Assembly: GCA_009599575.1 (NCBI GenBank)
Contig: VWND01000011.1
Span: 372,001-436,000, forward strand
Direction of reading: 5' to 3'
Origin: Blumeriella jaapii
Taxonomy: Eukaryota > Ascomycota > Leotiomycetes > Helotiales > Drepanopezizaceae
DNA: 64,000 nucleotides
The notes beneath the pieces were generated by a model. The model had not been told where the DNA came from. It searched no databases and saw nothing but the letters and a program-made list of their open reading frames with translations. This document shows, in pieces, positions 1 through 11,300 of this stretch. The stretch's first letter is position 1. Each line of letters starts with the position of its first letter. A program made the translations under genes and the position numbers.

Positions 1-635
1 GTACCTAGGTACCTTAGTTAAATAAGATTCCGCTTTTTTCTTTTTTTCTTCCTATTTATTAGAAAAGCGCGCAAGCGAGCCTGCTCTAAACAAAGGGATT
101 TCCAGACTCGTCGAAATCGAAACTAGGTAGGTACTTACCTTTTTAGTTGGAAATAGGGACATCGAGTTCTGTAATGCGCAGGCTGTAGTTCATAAGAAAG
201 GCTTTACTGCGTCTGCTTTTTTCTTTCCACCTGTATCGATTTTGTACAAAAGTTTATAACTCATTTATTGCCTTTTGATTTTTGGATTGGAAATATGCGT
301 TTCATGTCCCTCCATCTGTGCTACAACATCTCTTCGTTTTACAGCGTTAGAAGCTTTCTATGGCAAAAAGCCGATTTCAGCTCGGCGAGCAATACGAGGC
401 CAGATCTGCGTCTCCCTTCGCACGAAGGAACACAAGGTCGTACCAATTTCTCAGTCTAGACACAGCCCATTTCATTGATGGTTCGAGGGTTTCTTCTTCT
501 TCTCCTTCTTCTCCTCCTCCTCCTCCTCCTTCTTCTTCAAAGCAATACAGTTTCTGGCACTTCTATATGCAAAGCTATTTTCCGTACATACATTCACAGA
601 AACTTCGAGCGCGCGCGCCACAGATCTAGAACACA
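1..635. other. Intergenic, no gene seen
   Basis: No supported reading frame. The left edge starts with a CCTAGGTACC-type word that recurs through the window. A TCC/TTC trinucleotide tract lies at about 491-540, just upstream of the secreted-protein gene. Confidence 0.6.
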
Positions 636-1480
636 ATGTTTTCGATACAACTTTATATGCTAGCGACGGTCCCTCTCCTCCCACATCTCTCATGCCTCGC
701 AGTCCAAATGTACCCCGAGAATCAGACACCACCACTATACAGTCCACGTACTTCCCCCTTCCCATCCTATCCCATCCCATCTCAACTCATTCCCCTCCCC
801 TCCCCCTCCATAAAATAAAACCCATAACTAAAGTCCAATTCCCACACACACAGTACGAAGACCTCCCCGACGACACAAACGCCCCCTCAAACCTCATCCC
901 CACTCCCTACGCAGGCCTCACCTACACCAACTTCAGCGTCGGCTCCTCAGACAACAACCTCATCACCGCCGCATCAGGAACGCACTACGCCATCTCCTAC
1001 GGCGGGGACGGTCTCCTCTCGCCCTTCGCCCCCGCCCCCGCCCTCGCTCCCACAACCAGCACCCACCCCGGGACGACCTTCGCGCTGCTCTCCTTCGCCT
1101 ACGCCTGCGACGCCGGCATCCCGCAGCCCGCGTGTCGCATCTCGCTGCAGGGCACGAAGGCCGGGAGCGCGCGGCCCGCGCTGGCGACCAGCGTGGTGTT
1201 CCCGCCGCTGGAGCCGGGACATCGGCTCGGCGAGTTCGTGATGAACCGCACGCGCCTGGGCGCCGAGTGGAGGGGGTTGGTGGGCGTCACGTGGGGGACT
1301 GAGAGGGTGGCGGATGGGGGCAGCATGTTCGGCGCTTTGGTGCTGGATGACTTGGAGTTCATTGTTGAGACGCGCGAGGAGCGGGTGTTGTGTGGAAGGG
1401 ACGCTGGCAGAGAGGGAGACAGGCAGCGAGGCGGTTCTGTGAGTAAACAAAGACGGGGGGGGCGTTCGCTTCGCGGGTGA
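636..1480 (+). CDS. Predicted secreted protein of unknown function
   Basis: Codon-biased coding sequence is clear from about 854 to the TGA at 1478-1480. It contains TPYAGLTYTNFSV, similar in style to secreted hypothetical proteins of filamentous fungi. The frame upstream of 854 has poor coding character, and a splice acceptor (cacacacacag) ends at 853. A short first exon at 636 would encode MFSIQLYMLATVPLLPHLSC, a good signal peptide. Joining it in phase needs a weak donor at about 702 (gtccaa); the better-looking gtaccc at 710 is out of phase. The first exon is therefore a guess. Without splicing, the frame begins at 692. The mature part has two Cys pairs and a hydrophobic core. The basic, Gly/Arg-rich C-terminus (last about 35 residues) looks like low-complexity extension. 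Extracellular location is inferred only from the candidate signal peptide. No function is assigned. Confidence 0.5.
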
Positions 1481-2734
1481 TCGATGACCTGGGCCCTGAG
1501 GTTTTCGTTTCGCGGTCTGGATAGGTAGGTACCTGTCACCTGTATCGGGTGAGGCGATGGCGATCCATCTAGGCTGCTATTGTTCAACTGTCAACTGTGC
1601 TTCTTGATCTCGGAGCGAGTCTGGCCACGAGGACTTCCGAACTTGTGAAGATGCCGTTCATCCATTCGGTTACTAGGTACCTTACTTGCACGTCGAATTG
1701 GGCTTGGGAACTTGTTCAAGACCGTCCATTTCTCAGTCCATAAGAAGATTAATAGAAACAAGAACTCGTCCCTTTCTCAACACCACGCATCTTTCTCCCC
1801 TTTCCCACATGCACCCGCACGCGATCCCAGCTCCGCGGCCCGGATCTGGACGTCGGACTCCCACGGTGCCGGACGTCGCCCCGGTCTTTCCGTAGCTTCT
1901 ACATATGTTCATTTTCCGGGTCGTGTTCTATCCAGGGGCGGGATGGCATGATTGGGCATGTCGTCTTCGATCGAACTGGTGGGCATTGATGAGAAAACCG
2001 AGGAAACCTATTTCGAATAGGTTTGATATCTAGAACCCCCTTATTCAATGCGCAATTGGCGCCTCTGAATATGCGGGCTTCTAGAGAAGTTTTGCCGTTT
2101 TGTTACTTGGTTTTTTGGGGGGGGGTTTTTGGGGCGGGAAAGCTTGTATTTTTTTGGGGGGTTTGTTTGTTTACAAACCTCGCTTCTTGGACATGAATAG
2201 TGGGGCTGGGCCCACGGTGATGCGAAGTTGAAGTTACTTCGAGCATAATTGTTCCACGTCGAGGCATACCTAAATCATTATTCTACATGACGTACTAACA
2301 CCATTGTTCTACCATCGTGAGATGTTATGACTTACGTGCGACTAGGACGACCATGTCTTCGACTGCTACTTGGAATAGAGAAAACCTACTTTGGCCTCGA
2401 AAGATGCTAGTGGTTGCCCTAGGAGATGCAGGCATACTGTACGAGCGATAGTCCCGTCAATGTAAAAATAACACTTTTTTTCGCTTTTAGTGGAGCTGAC
2501 TGAAAGAAGCGGTATACCACTCTCCGACGGCTTGCATGGCTATCCACGTTACCAACATGATTTTTTTTTCAGCTCGTCTGGGCTCACGCCAGCCACAACA
2601 CGGTGAGCTTTCAGCCCCCCGAGCTAGCCCGAGTCAGCAAGTTATTTTTGGGCCTTTGAGAAAAACTTCAATCCATGGCAAAGATGGCATTCCTTTTACG
2701 TTCCAGACCTCGATTGGATTGTTGAGATACGGAC
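1481..2734. other. Intergenic, no gene seen
   Basis: No supported gene. Two CTAGGTACC-type words lie near 1522-1534 and 1674-1684, and a G/T homopolymer-rich patch lies at about 2108-2170. The part next to 2735 is the presumed promoter of the 2EXR gene. Confidence 0.5.
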
Positions 2735-3775
2735 ATGTCTTACGCACGTTACGAGATGGACTCGAGCACCCCGAGCAGCGAAGTCAGCTCGAGACTCTTG
2801 ATCCCAAATGAGCAGCTGTCATTCCATCGATTCCCCGAGCTCCCTTTCGAACTCCGGTGTTTGATCTGGGAGTTGACGATCGAGCCGCGAGTTGTGCAGT
2901 TGAGGCAGAGGCATGTTTTCGAGTGCTACTGTGCAGTGCAGAGCGTTCCGTCGAACCGCTCCGTCTCCGGAAAGCACCCAGACTGCGCCTGTGAATCTCC
3001 CCAAGATGCGGCTCGGAAAAGCCATGGAAGGATAGACCGCATCAGAGGCCGTCCTTACGGCTATCATCTGATGGGCTTCACCGCAGAGAGCCGTCTTCCC
3101 TCCGTGCTTCTTGCCTGCCACGAATCATACTCGATCGCATCCAGAGCCTACACGAAGAGCTTTTCCGCCCTCGGGGCCATTGCCCAGACCTGGATCGGTT
3201 TCAAGCTTGACACGCTCTATCTCGAGAAGAGATCTGAGGCTCCTGGTGCGGAAACGCTTGTCCAGGGTGTCCTTCCCTACATGTGCCTGGATGAACTGGC
3301 GCAGATCGAAAGGCTTGCCATCAACCACGACCTCTTGCCCGAAGCCATCGGGACCTACGAGAACTACCTAGCCAACATCCTGACCTTCTTCACGAGCGTC
3401 AAACGTGTCTATCTCGTCAAGGACCCCCAACTGGCCAAGGGAGGCATGCCGGCACTGGGGAGTAGCGAGCGAGCCTCGGAATCGCTGGAGCTCTTCGGGG
3501 ATCTCGGACCTCACCATCGCGGATCTGCGCCCAAGGATCGCGAGGCCTGTACCGCTTCTTCAAATTGTTTGCAGCCTGCGTGTTGGAGCATCGAGCTATC
3601 CGAGGATGATGTTCACCGGGAGGGGGTCCGGATCTGCCGAGAGCGAGGCAAACAGTGGCCGACGCCGATATTTGAATTCAACAAGACCATCTCCACATCT
3701 TCGATGAGGTCTGAACTCGAGAGCATCCAACAGCAGTGTAGGAAGCAAATAACCTGCGGGTGCTACGGTTCCTAG
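2735..3775 (+). CDS. 2EXR domain protein
   Basis: Single-exon gene of 346 residues. Residues 29-60 hold the fungal 2EXR signature: an F-x-x-FPELPFELR-x-x-IWELTIEPRVV block, where an F-box-like helix leads into an E-P-R-V-V strand. A second family hallmark, LPSVLLACHES followed by a Y-x-x-A-Y helix, lies near residues 121-137. The family is large and expanded in filamentous ascomycetes; its members are of unknown function and often polymorphic. The rest is a leucine-rich alpha/beta region (DELAQIERLAI; a SVKRVYLVKD strand) followed by a less conserved tail. ATG 2735 is used; Met codon 7 is a possible alternative. No signal peptide or membrane segment is visible, so a cytosolic or nuclear protein is inferred. 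Confidence 0.8.
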   Translation: MSYARYEMDSSTPSSEVSSRLLIPNEQLSFHRFPELPFELRCLIWELTIEPRVVQLRQRHVFECYCAVQSVPSNRSVSGKHPDCACESPQDAARKSHGRIDRIRGRPYGYHLMGFTAESRLPSVLLACHESYSIASRAYTKSFSALGAIAQTWIGFKLDTLYLEKRSEAPGAETLVQGVLPYMCLDELAQIERLAINHDLLPEAIGTYENYLANILTFFTSVKRVYLVKDPQLAKGGMPALGSSERASESLELFGDLGPHHRGSAPKDREACTASSNCLQPACWSIELSEDDVHREGVRICRERGKQWPTPIFEFNKTISTSSMRSELESIQQQCRKQITCGCYGS

Positions 3776-4067
3776 GGACGGACCTCGAGTTTGTCACTTT
3801 GTGCAAATGTTGGGACACAGATAGCCTCGGTGTCTACGACCGCAGTGGTAGTTATAGTAATCTATGGGCAAAAGGGGCTTTGTGTTGATTTCATCTCGAA
3901 TAGTGTGGATTGTTTGCCTCACGAGAATGGAATTTGATACACTGTTATCTTGGCATTCCCCTTTTTTTCATCTGCTCTAGGCTATTGGACATGGTCTTCA
4001 CGTTTCTGGAGAACAGGAACCGTGGTCGAGGTTCTTGAGCGACAGCCTTGCTCACACGAGTCAACAA

Positions 4068-4116
<49 letters not shown>

Positions 4117-5124
4117 CCTTATACTTGGCAATCTGAAAGCCGACGAGTACGTTCTGCCGGTTTGCAAGCAAAGAATTTCTAGACGCCCGGGAGTTCTTAT
4201 CCTTCACGTCTCCTGTCTAGCACAAGCTGACTAGGAGGAAGTACAGTACAGATACAGCCGATTATGCTGCGGTGTTAAGATTTTCCAACCGCGTTGTCCA
4301 ACGTAAGCATTACCTCTGTTTCCAAATTTCTCTCTGGTCTTATGATCGTTCTCAGAAGGGTTTTCAACGACAGCAAAACTTATTTTTTTTCTGCCTGCAC
4401 GCTTGACCAGAGACGGAAAACAGTGACCGGGATTCGCAATCGCGTTTTCAGAGCCATCCCGGTGTGGAAAAGACTTTGGAGATAACACAGTGTTGATTCT
4501 TGATGGTGATTGAATGAATTCCAGTTTTTTTGAACTTGGCGTAGTTGTGTACATAGTAGTCGTGTATTGTTTCGTTCTCGCTTAATCCGCAAAGTATAAG
4601 TTGACCAGTATTGTACATTACCGTCGTCTTTGGCAGTGACGAGTTGACCAGCTGTGACGTACTGCTGCCTCATAGCAAAATACCTTTTTATTTTGGGCTG
4701 TTCTTCGTCTAACTTGATTATCAAGTCGTCATCATCCTGACAATCATTCACGTGAATCCCGAATAGCGGACTTCAGCTGATCTAAAGCTCCGGTGTTGCC
4801 AGAATAGGCTTTGAATTGGGCTCAGCCAGAAAGAAACTTAAATTGGTGATCATGTTTTGTTATTTTTGCTATGCCATTGATACTTTGGACACATGATTTA
4901 GGCCGCTGATATCATTGGCCGGTGCAGTCCAAAGGCGTCCCGGACGCTCGGGTATCTAGTTACTCTAGCTCACAAGCTTTGCATCAGAGTGTACATGTGT
5001 ATTTCGTACATCCTCCACTAGCACAGACATAGGTAATCTTCGAGTCTTCTCCCATAAGTATAACACTGCGGCAGGTTGCCGAAGTATCGCTATCTTTCTG
5101 CAATCCATCCAGACTCTAAGCAGA
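3776..5124. other. Intergenic, no gene seen
   Basis: The 3' side of the 2EXR gene and the promoter side of the acid phosphatase. It includes a long T homopolymer at 4070-4116. Short open frames here lack codon bias and family signatures. Confidence 0.5.
4070..4116. repeat. Poly-T tract
   Basis: Uninterrupted run of about 47 T. The exact length in such a tract is unreliable in any sequencing method. It might be a retroposed A-tail on the minus strand, but no flanking target-site duplication or recognisable retroelement was seen. Confidence 0.8.
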
Positions 5125-7379
5125 ATGCGTGCAGCTCTGGTCGCCGCCGCCTTTCTGATCGCCCCCGCGGCCTCTGCCCAATTCAATGGCGCCTCATTCC
5201 AAGCTTCCAGCTTTGTCGGGGCTTCGACGGCAGATAGCTACCCCCCAGCTGGCAGTACGTACAAATGTCAATGAGAACTGGTATTGTGTTGACCAGTTTC
5301 TAGCCACAGTAAATCCGGAGCTGTTTCCACCCGAACCCGTGGTGGGCTTCGCAGGTACGTCGGCGATTTCAAAGAGCAATCTGCGTGGCAGGTCTCTTAA
5401 AGCTCACAGGATTTTCCTTTCACTCGGGGTGGTTCAATTTGTTAATAAATAGATTTTTGCACTATCTTGACGTGGTCGAGAGAAGCAGCAGGCTAGTCTA
5501 ACAGCTGTCTCTAGGCCCTACCCCTACTGGAGTAGAGCCCGCCGCCATCCAAACCGCCGCGGCGTACCCTTACAACAACGGGCCTGCGAACCGGTTCCCC
5601 CTGATCGCACCGCAGCCCTACGGCAGTGGAGAATTCGACGAGAAGTTCGACATCTCCAAACACTGGGGCAACCTCTCGCCATGGTACTCGGTATCCTCAG
5701 CCGACTACGGCTTGCCGAACGCGAGCCCTCTGATACCCGATGGCTGCAACATCGTTCAGATGCATCTCCTCTACCGCCACGGCGCTCGCTATCCAACGAG
5801 CGACGCCGGGCCCGCGATCTTCGCACAGAAACTGCACAATGCCACCAAGGCCGGAGGCTTCAGCACCTCAGGCGACCTCCAATTTCTGTCTGAGTGGACG
5901 TACAAGCTGGGTGCCGAGCTCCTGACGCCCTTCGGCCGCAGTCAGAATTTCAACCTGGGCGTCGCCTACCGCCAGCTGTACGGCGAGCTCCTGAACAACT
6001 TCACCGCCACCGGGACCCTGCCTGTCTTCCGCACGCAGTCCCAGGACCGCATGGTCAAGACGGCGCAGAACTTCGCGGCGGGCTTCTTCGGCGTGCCTGA
6101 GTTCCTGCAGGAGGTCAACATCGAGATCCTCGTTGAGAGCCCGGGCGTCAACAACTCGGGGGCGCCCTACGATACCTGCTCGAACGCGCGCGTGGCGTCT
6201 AGGGGCGCCATCGGGTCGGCTGCCGCAACGGCTTTTGCTGCCACTGCGTTCAACTCGACAATTGCCCGCCTACAGTCGCAGGTATGTTTGAGTGGCGTTT
6301 GTTGACACGCTGAAGCTAAGCGAGATCACCCCCTGTTATCGACTCTCACCGAGCTGTATCACGACCTAGACAATGCCACGTCAACGGCTGACTGAAGTTT
6401 TGCTCTTCTGCAGATATCTGGCGTCAATCTCACCGTCACCGATACCATTGCCATGCTACAGCTCTGCTCGTACGAGACGGTCGCCCTCGGCTACTCCGCA
6501 TTCTGCGGCCTCTTCAGCGAGCAAGACTACCTGAACTTCGAGTATTACTACGACCTCGTACGTCCTCACAAATCCCCATCATGGCTCCCCCTCTGGACTG
6601 CCCGATGTCTCTCTCCACACGCGTCGTGCACCTCACCGCTAATGCGCACCAGGAATTCTACTACAACAACGGCCCTGGCAGCCCCGTCTCCGCCGCCCAA
6701 GGCAAAGGCATCCTACAAGAATGGGTCTCGCGCCTCACGCACTCCTTCCCCAGCGCGTCCTCGGCCTTAAACCTCACCTTCGCCAACGACACGACCTTCT
6801 TCCCGCTCACGCAGGCCCTCTACGCGGACGCCACGCACGAGGTCGTCGTCCTGGACGCCCTCACGGCCTTCAACCTGACGGCGCTGTTTGCCGGGCCGCC
6901 GCTGAGCGTGGCGGGGAACGAGCAGAGGAGCGCGTTCGTGTCGAGCAAGGTGGTGCCGTTCGCCACGCATTTCACGGCGCAGGTTCTGGAGTGCGCGGCC
7001 TACAGGCCGACGAGACAGATGAGGTTTCTTGTGTGAGTTTCGCCTCTCCCTTCTCGTCTCGCGGTTCGGCTCGTTTTCCTGCCCTGTGGTGCATACACAT
7101 CCCTTCTCCTCCTTACCCTCCTCCTCCGTTCGCAGTAGGTAAACAGAAGCCAAAGTCAACCCAGCCTAACCAGCCCCCAGCAACGATGCCGTGGTTCCCA
7201 TCTCAGCCTCGCACGCCGGCTGTCTCGACGACGCGAACGGGCTCTGCTCCTTCGACAACGTCGTCGCCGTCTTGCAGAAGCGCATCGCTGAGATCGACTT
7301 CGAGCATGACTGTTTCGGGAACTACACGGCCGAGGCGGGGGTGGATTATAATGGGCGCGCGCCTCGTAGGTACCTATAG
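5125..7379 (+). CDS. Secreted histidine acid phosphatase (phytase-like)
   Basis: Five exons: 5125-5254, 5515-6281, 6414-6557, 6653-7032, 7181-7379, giving 539 residues. Donors are gtacgt, gtatgt, gtacgt and gtgagt. A signal peptide occupies residues 1-18 (MRAALVAAAFLIAPAASA). The phosphohistidine motif RHGARYPT starts at residue 131; His132 is the predicted nucleophile. The second active-site motif is DATHEVV, with His409-Glu410 at the spacing normal for the family (about 277 residues), so the proton donor is Glu rather than the usual Asp. The C-terminal R-x-LVNDAVVP block and the Cys pair around GCLDDANGLC are typical of fungal members. Several N-x-S/T sites fit a secreted glycoprotein. It should release phosphate from phosphomonoesters, possibly phytate, outside the cell; the substrate cannot be read from the sequence. 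Confidence 0.88.
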
Positions 7380-7914
7380 GTACCTATAGGTAGGTAGGTA
7401 GCGAACGGTGTCTCTCTACGCCAAAAAGAAGTATGAACAAGGCTCAAATGAAAACGAACCATAAGAAAATGATGGGCATATCAGGGGAGTGTGTGTGAGA
7501 AATCTTGACTACGTCTGAGGAGCGAAAAACACAGATTGAAGAAAAGACGTGATGTGATGATGATGTGTGGTTGGTGTGAATCCGAGCTAGGCTGACGCCT
7601 CCCTCCCTTCCTCCCTCCCTCCCTATCTTCTGCCGTGCGTTGAGACGGAGCTCAAGAGCAAACTACCTAGGCATGTCCTGTCTGTCGCTTGCTCGCTTGC
7701 TCGCTTATTTCTCTCCCCTTTTCTACGAGAGAGCTCTCTACCGTGCTTGTTCCATCCATACCTAAGGTACACAAACAGACCAGAGCTTGCACGACGACAA
7801 CCTACTGTGCCGGTAGACGGAACAGAGGGTCTTGCTTGTTCTCAACTCGTATGGAGAGCGTTTCTCTCTTATCACGACCACGCCTCTGACTCCCATTCCC
7901 ATTCCAACGAACGT

Positions 7915-7943
7915 GACACACACACACACACACACACACACAC
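7915..7943. repeat. (AC)n microsatellite
   Basis: About 14 AC dinucleotides followed by a short C-rich stretch. Confidence 0.85.
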
Positions 7944-8631
7944 ATCCCACGCACTGGCGCGATAGGAGGTGGATGGTTGCCCCATCTGATAGAACGGTAA
8001 TAAACGAACCCTAGAGCTGGCTTTGATGACAGCTGGAGAAGCTCCACCACACCCAAACCCAATCCCAGACCCAATCCCAGACCCAGACCCAAACGTCTCT
8101 AGAAGCCCTGTCCCACATATACACACACCTACCCACCCACCCCCGTCCTTGTCTCTAACCCAGCCCAGCCCAGCCCAGCCCAAGCCCAGCCCTCACTTCA
8201 TGCCGTTCCCTCTTTCGGAAGCGGAAGCGCGTGCATGGCCAGCCACGAGCGCGCCCAAAGTGACACGAGAGGAGAAGAGGGGAGGGGAGGGGGAGAAACC
8301 CCGGACGGAGGCCGGAAAGACGTCCAGATGCGAGAGATGGACGACGGGAGGGAGTCGTCCGAGGCGAGGCGTGAAGAGAGACGGGCTTGGCTTCTCGGGC
8401 GGGATGCCACGGGATGGTGTTGGGAGACACAGTGCCGTGATGAGGGTACTCGTCCACGGCTGTGGAGAGGTCTGATCTGTCGCAGTTGGTGGGATTGCGG
8501 CGAGGGCGTGTTCTCTAGCAAGTCGTGCTCGCGAACGCGCAGGATGCATTCTCGCCTGTCGACGGACCTTCCTCCCTTGCAGACGCCCCTATCCGTGGCC
8601 TCGAAAACAGCAGAGCAAGGCCCGGTGCCCC

Positions 8632-8633
<2 letters not shown>

Positions 8634-8672
<39 letters not shown>
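8634..8672. repeat. Poly-C tract
   Basis: Run of about 39 C with no interruption. The length is probably approximate. Confidence 0.85.
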
Positions 8673-8674
<2 letters not shown>

Positions 8675-8883
8675 AACAAAACAAAAGAAGACAAAAAGAG
8701 CAGCAATAGGGTATCAAGATGGCACGCAGCCTACGCCGTACAAGATCATCATCTCTTCCATTCCCATCCCCGCTTCCACCGCATGGCAAAAGCAGAAGCA
8801 AAAGCAAAAGCACGAGCAGCCGCAGCCAACGGCAAAGAAAGCAGAAGCCAGTCCGCCATGCCGCTGCCCGCCGTCCGATCCCT

Positions 8884-9882
8884 TCAACGCCTCAGACTCT
8901 CGATGCTCTCCACAATCCTCGCAGGCTCCTCGCTCGCGTTCGCCGTGCCCGCGACGGGCATACCATTGCTCATCCTCCGGTTCTGGTCGGCAGGCTCCCG
9001 CGCACTCGCCGGGCTGTCGCTGCGCGCCCGCCTCAGGAGGCTGTGGATCTCGGCCGGGCTCTGGGGGCTGTCTCCCGGGCGGCGCTTGAGGATGCCGGGC
9101 GGGAGCGGTGCTCCCCTAGCACTGCGAGGCGCGGTGAAGGCGGGACGCGGACGCTCCACGTCGGCGAACCTGACGCTGTTCTTGTTGCGCGCGGCGCCGG
9201 CTGGAGGAGACGCCGGACTGGCTCGGGGGCTTGCGCCGCCGGACCTGCGTTGCTGGTAGGGGCCGGGCGTGCCGGCAGACACTCGGTCGCAGGCTTCGAG
9301 CTGGGCCGTGGCCTCGTTGACGATGAACTGCATCGCCATCGTGGCATCCTTGCGAATGGCGAGAGGCGTCCTCGGCCTCGACTCTGCACTCGAACTTGGA
9401 GTCCGGCTCGCGCCACGGCCGCCCATCTCCCCACCAGCACCGTCCGAAAGCGAGGCAACCGAGCTGGTCTCCGACCGCTGCCCTCCGGCGCGGATCTGGT
9501 AGTCTGTCCACGTTGCACCCTCGGGGGCTTGGGCGCGGAGGTTCTCGAGCAGTGTCGCTTCTTCCCTCCTCCGCTGGGCGCGGTCACGTTCGCGCTCGTC
9601 GTCGTCTTGCCCGTCGTCGGCGGCGGCGGCGGCGGCATCGCGCAGTTCCGAATTGGCTTTCACGACCAGCCGGTCGGCCCAGTCCAGGGCGAGAGACAGC
9701 ATGTTCCTGCGCACGACGCCCTGCTGGGCCGCGACGTGCGCGACGCTCTGGCGCGCCCGCTGCTCACGGTCGAGGGCTGCTGCCGGCCGCGGGCCCGCAT
9801 CGAAGCCTGCGAAGGGCGCGAAGATGGCCTGGCTGAGGTCCAGAGGGGGCGTCTTCTGCTTGGTTTGCTCGTCAGCGTCCAT
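8884..9882 (-). CDS. Unknown protein with PP1-docking-like motif
   Basis: Single-exon frame of 332 residues with strong GC3 bias, read from ATG 9882. No family recognised. Residues 35-120 look helical and charged (VRRNMLSLALDWADRLVVKA, then a D/E/R-rich stretch), compatible with a coiled coil. The middle is Ser/Gly/Ala-rich and probably disordered. A second helix contains TMAMQFIVNEATAQLEACDR at residues 181-200. Residues 234-241 are KNSVRFAD, which fits the RVxF-type protein phosphatase 1 docking consensus, followed by LPPGILKRRPGDSPQSP, a basic Ser-Pro segment. A regulatory or scaffold role is possible but only inferred. A longer plus-strand open frame lies over the same bases but is Arg/Ala/Gly-rich and looks like an antisense shadow. 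Confidence 0.65.
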   Translation of the reverse strand: MDADEQTKQKTPPLDLSQAIFAPFAGFDAGPRPAAALDREQRARQSVAHVAAQQGVVRRNMLSLALDWADRLVVKANSELRDAAAAAADDGQDDDERERDRAQRRREEATLLENLRAQAPEGATWTDYQIRAGGQRSETSSVASLSDGAGGEMGGRGASRTPSSSAESRPRTPLAIRKDATMAMQFIVNEATAQLEACDRVSAGTPGPYQQRRSGGASPRASPASPPAGAARNKNSVRFADVERPRPAFTAPRSARGAPLPPGILKRRPGDSPQSPAEIHSLLRRARSDSPASAREPADQNRRMSNGMPVAGTANASEEPARIVESIESLRR

Positions 9883-10686
9883 CTCGCGTTTGCTGCACCG
9901 CGTCTCGGGGCTGACGCCTGAGAAGTGCGCGAGAGCAACGGCAGAAACGCAGCCGTGCTTCCCAGGAGCTGGGCGAGGAACTCCAGGACGACGTCAACAT
10001 GGGAAATGGCGGAGACTGACCTTCTCTGCCGCCATCGTGAGGTCGGGAGACGCGTCGAGACGCGCTCAGCTCAGCGCCGGATGCGAAAGGAAGAAATGCT
10101 GGACACTAGAAATCGCGTGGTAGCGTGACTTTGAGAGGTAGCGTGACCTCGCGTGTCGCGTTGACGTTCGACGCCAAGCGGGAAGACACGCGCGCGAGAA
10201 CCTGGATCACGTGACTGGCAGGCGCGTCCCGTGTTGTTATTGTGCTTGCTTGCCGAAGCGAGCATCTGCCAACCAGCGTAGATACCTACAGTACAGTACT
10301 GTACGTACAGAACCTGGTCTCGAGAGACCAGAAGCCGGGCCACCGGACCGGGCAACACTGGATCCAGATGGCCACGGCTCCCCCGCACCTTAGCACACGG
10401 TGTTAGTTGGAAATGTGCGATGTCGGGAGCGATTTCGGGAGCAGTGGGAGCCGCCATATCGAGAGGAGGAGAAGCGATGATGGCAGGAGGGGGAAGGAGG
10501 GGGAGGGGGTAGACAGAGATGTGTATAAAGCTGAGTGACAGCCGTCACGGTGATTCAAACAGTCAATCGCAAGACGTGGGTTGATTCTATCTCGTTATCA
10601 CTGCAATATCAACAACATAAGGTACATACTTATTGGTCGCTGGCTCCATCGACTTACCTACAGTGCATATTCTCCAATCCTTCAAA
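9883..10686. other. Intergenic between divergent genes
   Basis: Shared upstream region of the unknown minus-strand gene and the GFA gene. It contains the palindromic word array acctacagtacagtactg at 10286-10303, extending to about 10310. No gene seen. Confidence 0.5.
10524..10529 (+). promoter_or_regulatory. Candidate TATA box of the GFA gene
   Basis: TATAAA about 160 nt upstream of the ATG at 10687, following a GGGAGG-rich stretch. Position and sequence are compatible with a core promoter; there is no other evidence. Confidence 0.3.
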
Positions 10687-11300
10687 ATGCCTGCAGGTGG
10701 ATGCTTGTGCAACAAAGTACGTACTGTACTGTACCATCCATGGCGTGTTGGGGCTCGATCATCGTGTGCCTCTCTTCTAGCTAATCGCGACATGTACAAA
10801 CACGCAGCTCCGAATCGAGTTCAGCGGCGAGCCCAACGCCCACCTCCTCTGCCACTGCCATGATTGCCGCAAGATCAGCGGAGGGATGTACAGCAACAAC
10901 GTCGTGGTTGGCGAGGAGAACGTCAAGGTCGAAGGCACGTCTCCTCGCTCCCTCTCCGTCACTCCACTCCCATCGCATGTTTGCCGCGCCCCCCGTCCAT
11001 GGCTCTTCCGTGCGTGCCTTGAGTTTCTGCTGACAGCCGGCCCCCTCAGGCCCCGCAAAGGAGTTCTCCACGAAAGCCGACAGTGGCAAGAACATCACGT
11101 CGCACTTCTGCCCGGACTGCGGCACGACCGTCTACCGCACCGGCGAGTCCTTCCCCAATGCCGTGATCGTCAAGGCCGGCGTTCTGGATGGTGACTGGGT
11201 GGAGAAGAACCGGCCGAAGGGAGAGCTGTTCGCGGCGAAGAGGCTCAACTGGGTTCCCGCTCTGGAGGGTGCGGCGCAGATGGACGGGATGCCTTCGTAA
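10687..11300 (+). CDS. GFA/CENP-V domain zinc protein
   Basis: Three exons: 10687-10716, 10808-10934, 11050-11300, giving 135 residues. It is a complete, minimal GFA-fold protein. GGCLCNK gives the first Cys pair, LLCHCHDCRKISGG gives the central Cys cluster, and SHFCPDCGTTVYR gives the last CxxC; together these bind structural and catalytic zinc. The family includes S-hydroxymethylglutathione-related enzymes and many small fungal proteins of unproven substrate, so a glutathione-adduct role is only a family inference. No targeting signal is seen. The second intron uses a GC donor (AAG|gcacgt), because every GT alternative breaks the frame or the conserved VKVEGPAKEFSTKADSG junction. Confidence 0.88.

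Larger units (their letters stand above)
7380..8883. other. Intergenic, repeat-rich
   Basis: No supported gene. It holds a CTAGGTACC/TAGG array right after the phosphatase stop (7370-7402), an (AC)n microsatellite, C-rich hexamer-like arrays (CCCAGACCCAAT at about 8050-8095, CCCAG at about 8159-8192) and a poly-C tract. Long open frames here are by-products of these repeats. Confidence 0.6.

Noticed and set aside
4070..4116. Retroposon poly-A tail on the minus strand
   Set aside because: No body of a retroelement and no target-site duplication recognised.
8198..8674. Poly-Gly or poly-Pro frames over the C tract
   Set aside because: Created by the poly-C homopolymer and the GC-rich flank; no other coding support.
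8719..9921. 400-residue open frame on the plus strand
   Set aside because: Arg/Ala/Gly-rich composition and exact overlap with the better-biased minus-strand gene 8884-9882; looks like an antisense shadow of GC-rich coding DNA.
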